Shown one piece after another: positions 50,022 through 56,924 of a DNA stretch of 64,000 nt (position 1 is the first letter of the stretch; each line of letters starts with the position of its first letter). The stretch is from Asticcacaulis sp. AND118. Lineage in GTDB: Bacteria > Pseudomonadota > Alphaproteobacteria > Caulobacterales > Caulobacteraceae. Below the pieces are notes generated by a model. That model saw only the letters and a list, made by a program, of their open reading frames with translations, was not told the origin of the DNA and did not search any database. Both the position numbers and the translations under genes were made by a program. The stretch is from the NCBI RefSeq assembly GCF_020535245.1, contig NZ_CP084910.1, forward strand, positions 782,501 to 846,500, given 5' to 3'.

Positions 50022-51422
50022 ATGGGGTGGCGTTCGGCGGGATGCGTAGCGGCGTTCGCCCTATTGGTGCCGGTTATGGCTCAGGCGCAGATGACGCCGC
50101 GCCTGATCGAGCCCGCACGAATCGGCACAGTGCATGAGGCCTTGGGCGCCGCGCGCTATGTCGCCGCACCGAAGGGCGATTGTCCGACGGCCTATCGCAC
50201 CTTCGATAATGGTCCCTGTCTCGATACGGTCGCGGCGCGCCTTAAGGCGGCTGGCGTCACTCAGGCGCGGGTGCTGGGCGTGCGCCATTCCGCGACGGGT
50301 GGCGAAGCGGTGCGCGGCGATTATGGCCGTGATTACAGCCTGTACGATATCAGTTTGACGCCCGCCGGCCTGCGGTGGAGCGAGGTCGAACTGGCGACGT
50401 CGGAGATCCGCGTGCCGCGCGATTGCTATGCGCTGCGTGGCGAAGAGGTCTTTTACACCATCGAAAACCGCGGCGGGCAGACCGTGGCGCAGGAACGTCA
50501 GGTCGTGGTCTGCGGCGGTGGTCCGCGTCAGCCCAATGGCCCTTACCGCGTCGAAGGTCCGTCCCTGCCGGTCGATCCGCCGGCGGTAGGCGCGACGGTG
50601 CGCGCCAGCGGTGACGCCTGGCCGCCGACGGAAACGCTGAGGGCGCGCGGTGAGTGGCGCTATCTGGCCCAGCCCGACCCCGCCTGTGCGCCTGATCAGT
50701 TGGTGCGCAAGGTCTATTGCGCGCAGACGGGCATCGCCTTCCTGCAGGCAAATGCCGGGGAAAAGGAACTGGACCTCATCGCCTCCAAATTCCCGGTGCG
50801 CGATGGCGATGCGTTGAAGGCCGACGATGTCGAGCAACTGGTGCTCAAGCGGTCGGGCAAGGGCTTCAAGGCCGACAAGCGTTGGTTCGAGCGCAGCAAG
50901 CTTAGCGTTCCGGCCGGTTGCGCGACGACGGAAGGTGCCGTTTTCCGCGTCCACGGTCGTGAAGCGGGTCTGTTCGTGGCGGAAGAGGCGTTGAGCACCT
51001 GCGGTGCACCGCTGGCGCCGGTGCCGCGCGATATCTTCGAGGCCTATGGCGAGGCGCGGCCCGTGGCCATGGGGCGCAATAGCTGTCCGGAGACGGCACG
51101 GTTGCTGCCCGGCGTCTGTTTCGACGAGGTCATCGCCTATATGCGCGCCTTCGATCACAAGGCGCTGGACGTGGTGGTGCTCAAATATCAGGTCCGCGAC
51201 GGTGAGCGCGTCTGGCAGGACTATGATACCGCTAAGGTGCGCTTCAGCGACGGCACGTACATCGCCGAGCGCAAGGGGCCGCAGGTGCTGGGCTATGTCA
51301 CGATGAGCCGTTGCGACGACATGTCAGATCGGCCTGCGGAAGGCCGCGGTTATCGCATCGAATGGCGCGGACGCTCGCTGATGGCCGTGCCCTATGAGTG
51401 GAAGGCCTGTCCGATCTATTAG
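50022..51422 (+). CDS. Secreted protein with three four-cysteine repeat modules
   Basis: A 466-residue precursor. The ATG at 50022 has GGGGAGG 5 bases upstream and is followed by a clear signal peptide ending near AQAQ23. The mature part has exactly 12 cysteines in three groups: C54, C66, C135, C164; C222, C233, C300, C327; C355, C366, C431, C463. Spacings are 12-69-29, 11-67-27 and 11-65-32, and the sequence between (for example FPVRDGDAL in module 2 and YQVRDGERV in module 3) is recognisably repeated. This points to three disulfide-bonded modules. I know no family for it. A longer upstream frame has no ribosome site. Confidence 0.75.
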   Translation: MGWRSAGCVAAFALLVPVMAQAQMTPRLIEPARIGTVHEALGAARYVAAPKGDCPTAYRTFDNGPCLDTVAARLKAAGVTQARVLGVRHSATGGEAVRGDYGRDYSLYDISLTPAGLRWSEVELATSEIRVPRDCYALRGEEVFYTIENRGGQTVAQERQVVVCGGGPRQPNGPYRVEGPSLPVDPPAVGATVRASGDAWPPTETLRARGEWRYLAQPDPACAPDQLVRKVYCAQTGIAFLQANAGEKELDLIASKFPVRDGDALKADDVEQLVLKRSGKGFKADKRWFERSKLSVPAGCATTEGAVFRVHGREAGLFVAEEALSTCGAPLAPVPRDIFEAYGEARPVAMGRNSCPETARLLPGVCFDEVIAYMRAFDHKALDVVVLKYQVRDGERVWQDYDTAKVRFSDGTYIAERKGPQVLGYVTMSRCDDMSDRPAEGRGYRIEWRGRSLMAVPYEWKACPIY

Positions 51423-51423
51423 A

Positions 51424-51467
51424 GCGCGTTCCAAAAAGTGTGCAGCGGTTTTTGGAATTAAACGCAC
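51424..51467. repeat. Palindromic intergenic element, family A (copy 7)
   Basis: GCGCGTT (51424-51430) pairs imperfectly with AACGCAC (51461-51467). The core at 51429-51453 is identical to that at 28256-28280. It starts 2 bases after the stop of the secreted-protein gene. Confidence 0.85.
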
Positions 51468-51480
51468 GACAAAACAGAAG

Positions 51481-51524
51481 ATTAGAGCCTGCTCCGATCC
51501 AGTTGGATCGGAGCAGGCTCTAAT
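51481..51524. repeat. Perfect 20-bp hairpin overlapping a stop codon
   Basis: Twenty-base perfect arms (51481-51500 and 51505-51524; ATTAGAGCCTGCTCCGATCC and its complement) with loop AGTT. The stop codon of the minus-strand DUF805-like gene (51520-51522) lies in the right arm. It is the strongest hairpin in the window by stem length and small loop, except for the one at 19781-19827. Confidence 0.85.
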
Positions 51525-52110
51525 CGGAACCGCCGCCACCGCCGCCATCCCCGCCTGAACCGCCATCGCTGGACGCGTCGCCGGACGACGTGTCGGCGGA
51601 TGTTTGGTCTGCTATCCTGGTATCATCCGTCGGCGCGGGCTTGGCCGAGGGTGAGGCAGGCGCGGAATCGGCAGCTACAGGCACGGGGGCTGCGCCGGAG
51701 TCGGAGTCGGGTTTCGGCGCGTCGCGGCGTTTCGGTTCTTCGGTCTTTTCCGCAATCTCTGCGGAACGCATCAGGGCCATAAAGATCAATCCGCCGAATA
51801 CCGCGCCATTGGCCCCGATGAGGGCCAGCGTGCTGAGTTGGCTGGGCACCGGCAGCAGGCCCGCCAGCGGCGAGGCGAACAGCGCATAGATGGGCGTCAC
51901 CACCAGCAAGACCTGCAAAAGCCAGGCTTCGGGTTTGCCCGCATCGCGCAGCCTGGCGCGGGCGGCTGCGACGACGCCCGCCGCCAGCAGGATCGCCTGC
52001 ACCCAACCCAGCCACGGCGCGTCGATGGGGATAAAACGCCGGGCGATATCCGGGGCGCAGACCAGCGCGAACAGGACGATCAGGAACAGGGTAAACGTGG
52101 TGCGGCGCAT
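51520..52110 (-). CDS. DUF805-like membrane protein with Ser/Gly/Asp-rich tail
   Basis: About 196 residues. Three or four membrane helices occupy residues 1-120, with ARARLRDAGKPEAW resembling the conserved RLHDxGxSGWW region of DUF805 proteins. Residues about 130-196 form a low-complexity tail ending GGSGGDGGGGGGSD. Function unknown. ATG 52108-52110 preferred over a TTG four codons upstream. The tail end and stop lie in a hairpin, so the present C-terminus may have been shaped by repeat insertion. Confidence 0.65.
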   Translation of the reverse strand: MRRTTFTLFLIVLFALVCAPDIARRFIPIDAPWLGWVQAILLAAGVVAAARARLRDAGKPEAWLLQVLLVVTPIYALFASPLAGLLPVPSQLSTLALIGANGAVFGGLIFMALMRSAEIAEKTEEPKRRDAPKPDSDSGAAPVPVAADSAPASPSAKPAPTDDTRIADQTSADTSSGDASSDGGSGGDGGGGGGSD

Positions 52111-52177
52111 CGAGAGGCTCAAAAGGCATTAACCCCTACGTTTTAACACCGCTACCGCGCTTGTCGAACGCTAAAAA

Positions 52178-52825
52178 TCAACGTTCTGAGTGCCGTTCCC
52201 GCAAGATGTCGAGCACCGCCTCCAATGTCGTTTCGCGCGCCATCAGCAACACCGACAAGTGATAGAGCAGATCGGCGGCTTCGTTATGCAGTTCGTCGAG
52301 GTCGCCGCAGCGTCCGGCCAGAGCGGTTTCAAGCCCTTCTTCACCGACCTTCTGAGCGATCTTGGCGACGCCCTTCTGCATCAGGCGGGCGGTATAGCTG
52401 TCGGCGGGCGGGGCCTTGGCCCGCTCGGCTACAACCTGCGCCAGATGGCCCATGAAGCCGATGCCGGGCGCCGTCTCGTGTCCGAAGCAGGAGGTGGTCT
52501 TGGTGTGGCAGGTCGGGCCGACCGGGCGCGCCATGACCAGCAGGGCGTCTTCGTCGCAGTCGGTGGTGACGCTGACCAGATTGAGGAAATCGCCGGAGGT
52601 TTCGCCCTTGCGCCAGCGGCCGCCCTTGGAGCGCGAGAAGAATGTCACCTGCTTCGCCGTGAGGGTTTCGCTCAGGGCAGCGCGGTCCATATAGCCCAGC
52701 ATCAGCACCTGCAGCGTGTCGGCGTCCTGCACGATGGCGGGAATCAGGCCGTCGCCCTTGGTGAAATCGAGCGCATCGAGATCGGCGAGAGTCAGGGGAT
52801 TGGGCAGTTTGTGGGCTTCGGGCAT
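52178..52825 (-). CDS. hisI: Bifunctional phosphoribosyl-AMP cyclohydrolase/phosphoribosyl-ATP pyrophosphatase HisIE
   Basis: A 215-residue two-domain enzyme for histidine steps two and three. The HisI half has TTDCDEDALLVMARPVGPTCHTKTTSCF with its metal cysteines; the HisE half begins about residue 118 with HLAQVVAERAK and has VGEEGLETALAG and LHNEAADLLYHLSVLL (MazG-like Glu/Asp residues). Last gene of the his operon. The ATG at 52823-52825 is preceded by GAGGAAATCC. HisE and HisI are separate in many alphaproteobacteria, so the fusion is worth noting. Confidence 0.93.
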   Translation of the reverse strand: MPEAHKLPNPLTLADLDALDFTKGDGLIPAIVQDADTLQVLMLGYMDRAALSETLTAKQVTFFSRSKGGRWRKGETSGDFLNLVSVTTDCDEDALLVMARPVGPTCHTKTTSCFGHETAPGIGFMGHLAQVVAERAKAPPADSYTARLMQKGVAKIAQKVGEEGLETALAGRCGDLDELHNEAADLLYHLSVLLMARETTLEAVLDILRERHSER

Positions 52826-52968
52826 TGGATTTCCTCGTGAACAAAGTCTCTCGGCTGTGCCTCGATACTTTTTCACGTTTGATCATATCGAGAAAAATCT
52901 CTTGGGGCGGCCCTGCGAGATTTTTCGCTTTTTTGTCCCTGTCTAATCTCTGATTGGACAGGCGCGAA
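52826..52968 (-). other. Gap between hisF and hisIE with two hairpins
   Basis: GAAAAATCTC (about 52891-52900) pairs with GAGATTTTTC (about 52917-52926) across a 16-base loop, and CTGTC ... GACAG (about 52940-52962) forms a second stem. Either could attenuate expression of hisIE relative to the upstream genes. No ORF supported. Confidence 0.4.
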
Positions 52969-53736
52969 TTATAGTCTAACCGCGATTCCCGCCTTTTGCA
53001 GGTCGCGTTTCAGGTCCGGAATGTGGATGATTTTCTTGTGGAAGACGCTGGCGGCCAGAGCGCCCGACACATCCGCCTGATCAAACACCTCGGTGAAGTG
53101 TTCCGGCGCGCCTGCGCCGCCCGACGCCACCAGCGGAATATCGATCAAATCGCGCACGAGCCTCAACTGGCGGATGTCGTAACCTTTGCGCACGCCATCC
53201 TGATTCATGCAGTTGAGCACGATTTCACCCGCGCCGCGTTGAGCGGCTTCGACCACCCAGTCGAGCGTGCGACGGCCAGCGGCGCGGATCTTGTCCGGAT
53301 CGCCCGAATACTGATGGACGTAGTAATCGTTATCCAACTCACGGGAGTCCACACCGACCACCACGCACTGTGACCCGGCCATTTCGGCCAGTTCGTTGAT
53401 CAGGTCCGGGCGTTCCAGCGCCGGGGAGTTGATCGACACCTTGTCCGCGCCGGAATTGAGACACTTCACGGCCTGTTCCGCCGAGCGGATGCCGCCGGCC
53501 ACGCAGAAGGGGATGTCGAGCGCGCGGGCAATGTCGCGCACCCAGTTATAATCGACCGTGCGGCCTTCGGCAGAGGCGGTGATGTCGTACAACACCAACT
53601 CGTCGGCGCCTTCGTCGCGGTAGCGCAGCGCCATGTCGACGGCGTCGCCCAGCACTTCGTGCCCGACGAACTGCACGCCCTTGACGACCTTACCGTCCTT
53701 GACGTCGAGACAGGGGATGATGCGTCTGGCTAACAT
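52969..53736 (-). CDS. hisF: Imidazole glycerol phosphate synthase, cyclase subunit HisF
   Basis: A 255-residue (beta/alpha)8 barrel. Catalytic D11 in [16 protein letters not shown] and D130 region in CVVVGVDSR are present, and the C-terminal phosphate-binding [12 protein letters not shown] is intact. With HisH it makes imidazole glycerol phosphate and AICAR. The start [11 protein letters not shown] is standard. It is separated from hisA by 167 bases that hold a family C repeat. Confidence 0.97.
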   Translation of the reverse strand: MLARRIIPCLDVKDGKVVKGVQFVGHEVLGDAVDMALRYRDEGADELVLYDITASAEGRTVDYNWVRDIARALDIPFCVAGGIRSAEQAVKCLNSGADKVSINSPALERPDLINELAEMAGSQCVVVGVDSRELDNDYYVHQYSGDPDKIRAAGRRTLDWVVEAAQRGAGEIVLNCMNQDGVRKGYDIRQLRLVRDLIDIPLVASGGAGAPEHFTEVFDQADVSGALAASVFHKKIIHIPDLKRDLQKAGIAVRL

Positions 53737-53758
53737 TGCGTGTGCCTTCTATTCTTAT

Positions 53759-53895
53759 CTCCTCCCCTGCATAGCGGGGGAGGTGGCCAGCTTGTCTGGC
53801 CGGAGGGGGCATTGACGGTGGGGTGGCCCCCTCCGTCTCGACGCGCTTCGCTTGCTCGCCACCTTCCCCCGTTCGCGCCGCTCACAGGGGAGGAG
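53759..53895. repeat. Family C inverted repeat between hisF and hisA
   Basis: Outer arms CTCCTCCCCTG (53759-53769) and CAGGGGAGGAG (53885-53895); inner GGGGGAGGTGGC (53776-53787) with a near-complement from 53857. The 32 bases 53827-53858 are identical to 39305-39336. It fills most of the gap. Confidence 0.85.
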
Positions 53896-53903
53896 GTTGG
53901 GTG

Positions 53904-54650
53904 TTAGCCCACGTTCAGCGCGGCTTTCAGATCGATCAGGCCTTCGTAGATTGCCTTGCCGACAATGGCCCCGTGCACGCCCAGGGCCTTGAGATCGTAC
54001 AGGTCTTCGACCGAGCGCACGCCACCGGACGCCTGAATATCGAGGTCCGGGCGTTTTTGTCTCAGGGCGCGCATCAGGTCCATGTTCGGCCCCATCAGCA
54101 TACCGTCGCGCGACACGTCGGTGACGAGGATGCGCTGGGCGACGCCGACCGGATATTCATCGAGCACGCTCCACAAAGAGATGCCGGAGCCTTCGGTCCA
54201 GCCGTGCAGGGCCGCATCGAAATCACCGTCTTTCGTGGGCAGGACATCGAGCGCCAGCGTGATGCGGTCCTTGCCGAAGTCGCGCAGCCAGCCGCGCACC
54301 TCTTCCGGGTTCTTCACTGCTGCCGAACCGACCACGACCGCCGAAACGCCCTGATCGAGCAGGGTCTGAACGTGCTCGCGCGAGCGCACGCCGCCGCCGG
54401 TTTGAATCCTGGCGCGTGACGCCTGAGCCAGACGGCCGATCAGTTCGTGCTGCTGCGGCGAACCGGCGCGGGCGCCGTCGAGATCGACGATGTGCACCCA
54501 CGCGTTGGTAAAATTGGGGGCGAACTCCTCGTTGAACAGGGCGAGGCGCTTGAACGGGTCGGAGTCGTACTTGGTAACGGCGTCGAAGCGGCCTTGCGCG
54601 AGGCGGACACATTCACCGTTGATCAGGTCGATAGCGGGGTAGAGGATCAT
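53904..54650 (-). CDS. hisA: ProFAR isomerase HisA
   Basis: A 248-residue (beta/alpha)8 barrel that isomerises the ProFAR aminoaldose to a ketose. General acid/base aspartates are D8 in YPAIDLINGECVRLAQG and D126-region in ITLALDVLPT; the phosphate loop QASGGVRSVEDL is intact. The ATG at 54648-54650 is preceded by GGGGGAG, which comes from the end of the adjacent repeat, so the repeat may supply the ribosome site. Confidence 0.97.
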   Translation of the reverse strand: MILYPAIDLINGECVRLAQGRFDAVTKYDSDPFKRLALFNEEFAPNFTNAWVHIVDLDGARAGSPQQHELIGRLAQASRARIQTGGGVRSREHVQTLLDQGVSAVVVGSAAVKNPEEVRGWLRDFGKDRITLALDVLPTKDGDFDAALHGWTEGSGISLWSVLDEYPVGVAQRILVTDVSRDGMLMGPNMDLMRALRQKRPDLDIQASGGVRSVEDLYDLKALGVHGAIVGKAIYEGLIDLKAALNVG

Positions 54651-54661
54651 TTTTTAATTCT

Positions 54662-54792
54662 CCCCCTCGCCCCGCTTGCGGGGAGAGGGTGGCTCGAAGC
54701 CAAGCTTCGCGCCGGGTGAGGGGCAATAACGAGTGGAGTGTGTGGCCTTTTGCCCTCACCCCAACCCTCTCCCCGCAAGCGGGGCGAGGGGG
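54662..54792. repeat. 131-bp inverted repeat with 29-bp perfect arms between hisA and hisH
   Basis: Left arm 54662-54690 is the exact reverse complement of right arm 54764-54792 (ends CCCCCTCGCCCC and GGGGCGAGGGGG). Inner GTGAGGGGCAA (from 54716) nearly pairs with TTGCCCTCAC (about 54749-54759). The element occupies nearly the whole 143-base gap. Confidence 0.92.
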
Positions 54793-54793
54793 C

Positions 54794-55420
54794 TTAAATG
54801 CGGAGAAAATTCTCCAGAATCTTCGCGCCGGCGGCGGAGGAACGTTCGGGGTGGAACTGGCAGCCCCAAACGTTGCCTTTGCGCACCATAGCCGCAAACG
54901 GCGCGCCATAGGTTGATTCCGCCAGCGTATGTTCGGTTACCGGACAGACAAAGCTATGCACGAAATAGGCGTAGTCGCCCGCATTAAGCCCTGCCGTCAG
55001 CGGGTCTTCGCGCACGGCCTGCAACTGATTCCAGCCCATATGCGGCACGACCAGAGGTGGGGGTGCATCCATTTTCACGACGCGGCCCGGAATAAGGCCG
55101 AGGCATTCGACATCGCCTTCCTCGGAGCTGTCGAACAGCAGTTGCTGCCCCAGACATACCCCCATCAGCGGTTGGGTCAGACTGCGGATCGTGTCGTACA
55201 GGCCCAGTTCGTGGATGCGGCTCATGACGAAGCCCGCCGCGCCGACGCCGGGCAGCACCACGCGCTCGGCGGCCTTGATTTCCGCCGCGTCCGACGACAG
55301 TACGGCCTGCGCGCCGAGACGCTCCAGCGCGAACAGCACGGACGCGGTGTTGGCGCAACCCAGTTCAATAACGACGACATTTTTAGTCGTGCTAACGCTT
55401 CGCTCTTTGAGCACAGTCAT
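54794..55420 (-). CDS. hisH: Imidazole glycerol phosphate synthase, glutaminase subunit HisH
   Basis: A 208-residue class I glutamine amidotransferase that delivers ammonia to HisF. The nucleophile is the Cys in GVCLGQQLLFD, with the triad His and Glu in CQFHPERS. The N-terminal ELGCANTASV replaces the usual DYGxGNLxS but keeps the strand-loop layout. ATG 55418-55420 shares one base with the upstream stop (TGATG), so translation is coupled to the fusion gene. HisF is encoded two genes away. Confidence 0.95.
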   Translation of the reverse strand: MTVLKERSVSTTKNVVVIELGCANTASVLFALERLGAQAVLSSDAAEIKAAERVVLPGVGAAGFVMSRIHELGLYDTIRSLTQPLMGVCLGQQLLFDSSEEGDVECLGLIPGRVVKMDAPPPLVVPHMGWNQLQAVREDPLTAGLNAGDYAYFVHSFVCPVTEHTLAESTYGAPFAAMVRKGNVWGCQFHPERSSAAGAKILENFLRI

Positions 55421-56922
55421 CACGCCAGCATCCCCTTGGTGGAGGGCAGGGCGTCGCCTTCGATGCGCGTAGCCATGCGCAGGGCGCGGCCCAGCGCCTT
55501 GAAACAGGCCTCGACCTTGTGGTGGTCGTTCTGGCCTTCGACCTCGACATGGATCGATGCGCCCAGCGCTTCGGACAGCGAGCGGAAGGCGTGACCCGTC
55601 ATTTCGGTGGCGTATTCACCGATATGCGTGGCCTCGAACGTGCCCCTGAAGACGCAGAAGGCGCGGCCGGAAATGTCGATCGACACCTTGGCCTCGGTTT
55701 CATCCATCGGCAGGACGAAGCCGAAGCGCGCCATGCCGACGCGGTCGCCCAGCGCCTGCTTCAACGCCTGACCGAAGGCCAGCATGCAGTCTTCGATGGT
55801 ATGATGACCGTCGATTTCCAGATCGCCCTGACACGACAGTTGCAGCGAGAAGCCGCCGTGCGTGGCCACCTGATCGAGCATGTGATCGAAGAAACCGATG
55901 CCGGTCGAAATCCTCACCGGCTTGGGGGTGTCAAGATCGACAATCGCCGAAATCCGGGTTTCCTTGGTATCGCGCAGCACCTCGCCGCGTCGAGCCGGAC
56001 GCCCGGCTTCGATGGCGACACCGAGGGCCGCCAGGATGCGATCATTGTGCGCCTTGTCGCCCAGCGCCATGATCAGGCCTTCATAGGCGTTCTTGGCGGT
56101 GACGCCGAACTTTTTGAGCTGCGTCTGCGTGCGGATCAGGTCCTTCGGTTTGATAAAGACGAAGGGGCCGTCATTGACGTGGAATTGCAGGACCGAAGGC
56201 GACTGGCTCAGAGCGTCGCGCAGACGCGCCTGCTCGTTGCGGATCAGGTCGATGCGCGACTGAACGCTTAGGGCGCGCGACGGGGCCAGAGCCGCTTCGG
56301 CGGCGCGAATCGACGGCGTCGGCAATGGCACCGGCTCGCAGAAGCGCATCAGGCCGTTGAGCGTCTTGGGCGACGAGATCAGCGCGCCGACCCGCGCCCC
56401 CGACAGGCCGTAGAGGAAGGACAGGCTTTTCAGCACCACCACGTTCGATTCCGACTTGGTCAGTTCGATCAGGCTGGTGGCGTCGCAGACATCGAAATAG
56501 CTTTCGTCGATCACCAGCAGGGCCGGGAAGATTTCGACGGCCAGTGTGCGCGCTGCGATCAGGTCCCAGGCCTTGCCGTCGGGCATGGCGGGATTGTCGA
56601 TGACGTACATGCCCGCGCCTTTGAGCGTCATCAGGGGCTTGGTCGCCTGTTTCAGCGACAGGCCATAGGCGTCAGCGAGGCTTTGCAGGTGGTATTGCCG
56701 CTCCGAATAGCAGGGCTCGGTAAACACGGCCTCATAGCCATTGACCTTCAGGCGGCGCATCAGGATTTCGGTGGCGTGCGACGCGCCGCGCGTGACCATC
56801 AACTGATAGGGCTCGACGCCGTAAAGCTCGGCCATGCGTTCGCGCAAGGGCTCCAGCGAGGGCGGCGAGGCTTCGAGGCCGGAACCTTGCGCATTCAGGG
56901 CGGTGAAGGGGGACGCGAACAT
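55420..56922 (-). CDS. hisB: HisC-like pseudo-aminotransferase domain fused to imidazoleglycerol-phosphate dehydratase (HisB)
   Basis: A 500-residue fusion. Residues about 313-500 are a complete HisB: HHTIED (373-378), NDHHKVEA (465-472), PMDETEA and the C-terminal ALGRALRMA. Residues 1-300 align throughout with histidinol-phosphate aminotransferase, but the PLP lysine is F169 (KSLSFLYGLSGARVG, where HisC has xTLSKAFxLAGLRxG), the cofactor Asn is M113 (NPAMPDG for NPNNPTG) and the substrate Arg is I284 (LIMALG for LRITVG). D139 and Y142 (VIDESYF) remain. The dehydratase should work and the aminotransferase should not. ATG 56920-56922 follows AGAGG; 2 bases separate it from the hisD stop. Confidence 0.88.
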   Translation of the reverse strand: MFASPFTALNAQGSGLEASPPSLEPLRERMAELYGVEPYQLMVTRGASHATEILMRRLKVNGYEAVFTEPCYSERQYHLQSLADAYGLSLKQATKPLMTLKGAGMYVIDNPAMPDGKAWDLIAARTLAVEIFPALLVIDESYFDVCDATSLIELTKSESNVVVLKSLSFLYGLSGARVGALISSPKTLNGLMRFCEPVPLPTPSIRAAEAALAPSRALSVQSRIDLIRNEQARLRDALSQSPSVLQFHVNDGPFVFIKPKDLIRTQTQLKKFGVTAKNAYEGLIMALGDKAHNDRILAALGVAIEAGRPARRGEVLRDTKETRISAIVDLDTPKPVRISTGIGFFDHMLDQVATHGGFSLQLSCQGDLEIDGHHTIEDCMLAFGQALKQALGDRVGMARFGFVLPMDETEAKVSIDISGRAFCVFRGTFEATHIGEYATEMTGHAFRSLSEALGASIHVEVEGQNDHHKVEACFKALGRALRMATRIEGDALPSTKGMLA

Positions 56923-56924
56923 GT

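Noticed and set aside
53759-54792. Possible CRISPR array or transposon ends in the his operon
   Set aside because: The elements are inverted repeats without regular spacers, and no transposase or target-site duplication is seen.
55420-56922. K165 of the fusion protein as the PLP lysine
   Set aside because: An ungapped alignment of KSLSFLYGLSGARVG with the HisC block places K165 at the usual Arg/Lys position and F169 at the Schiff-base lysine; no shift fits the following GLxGxR.
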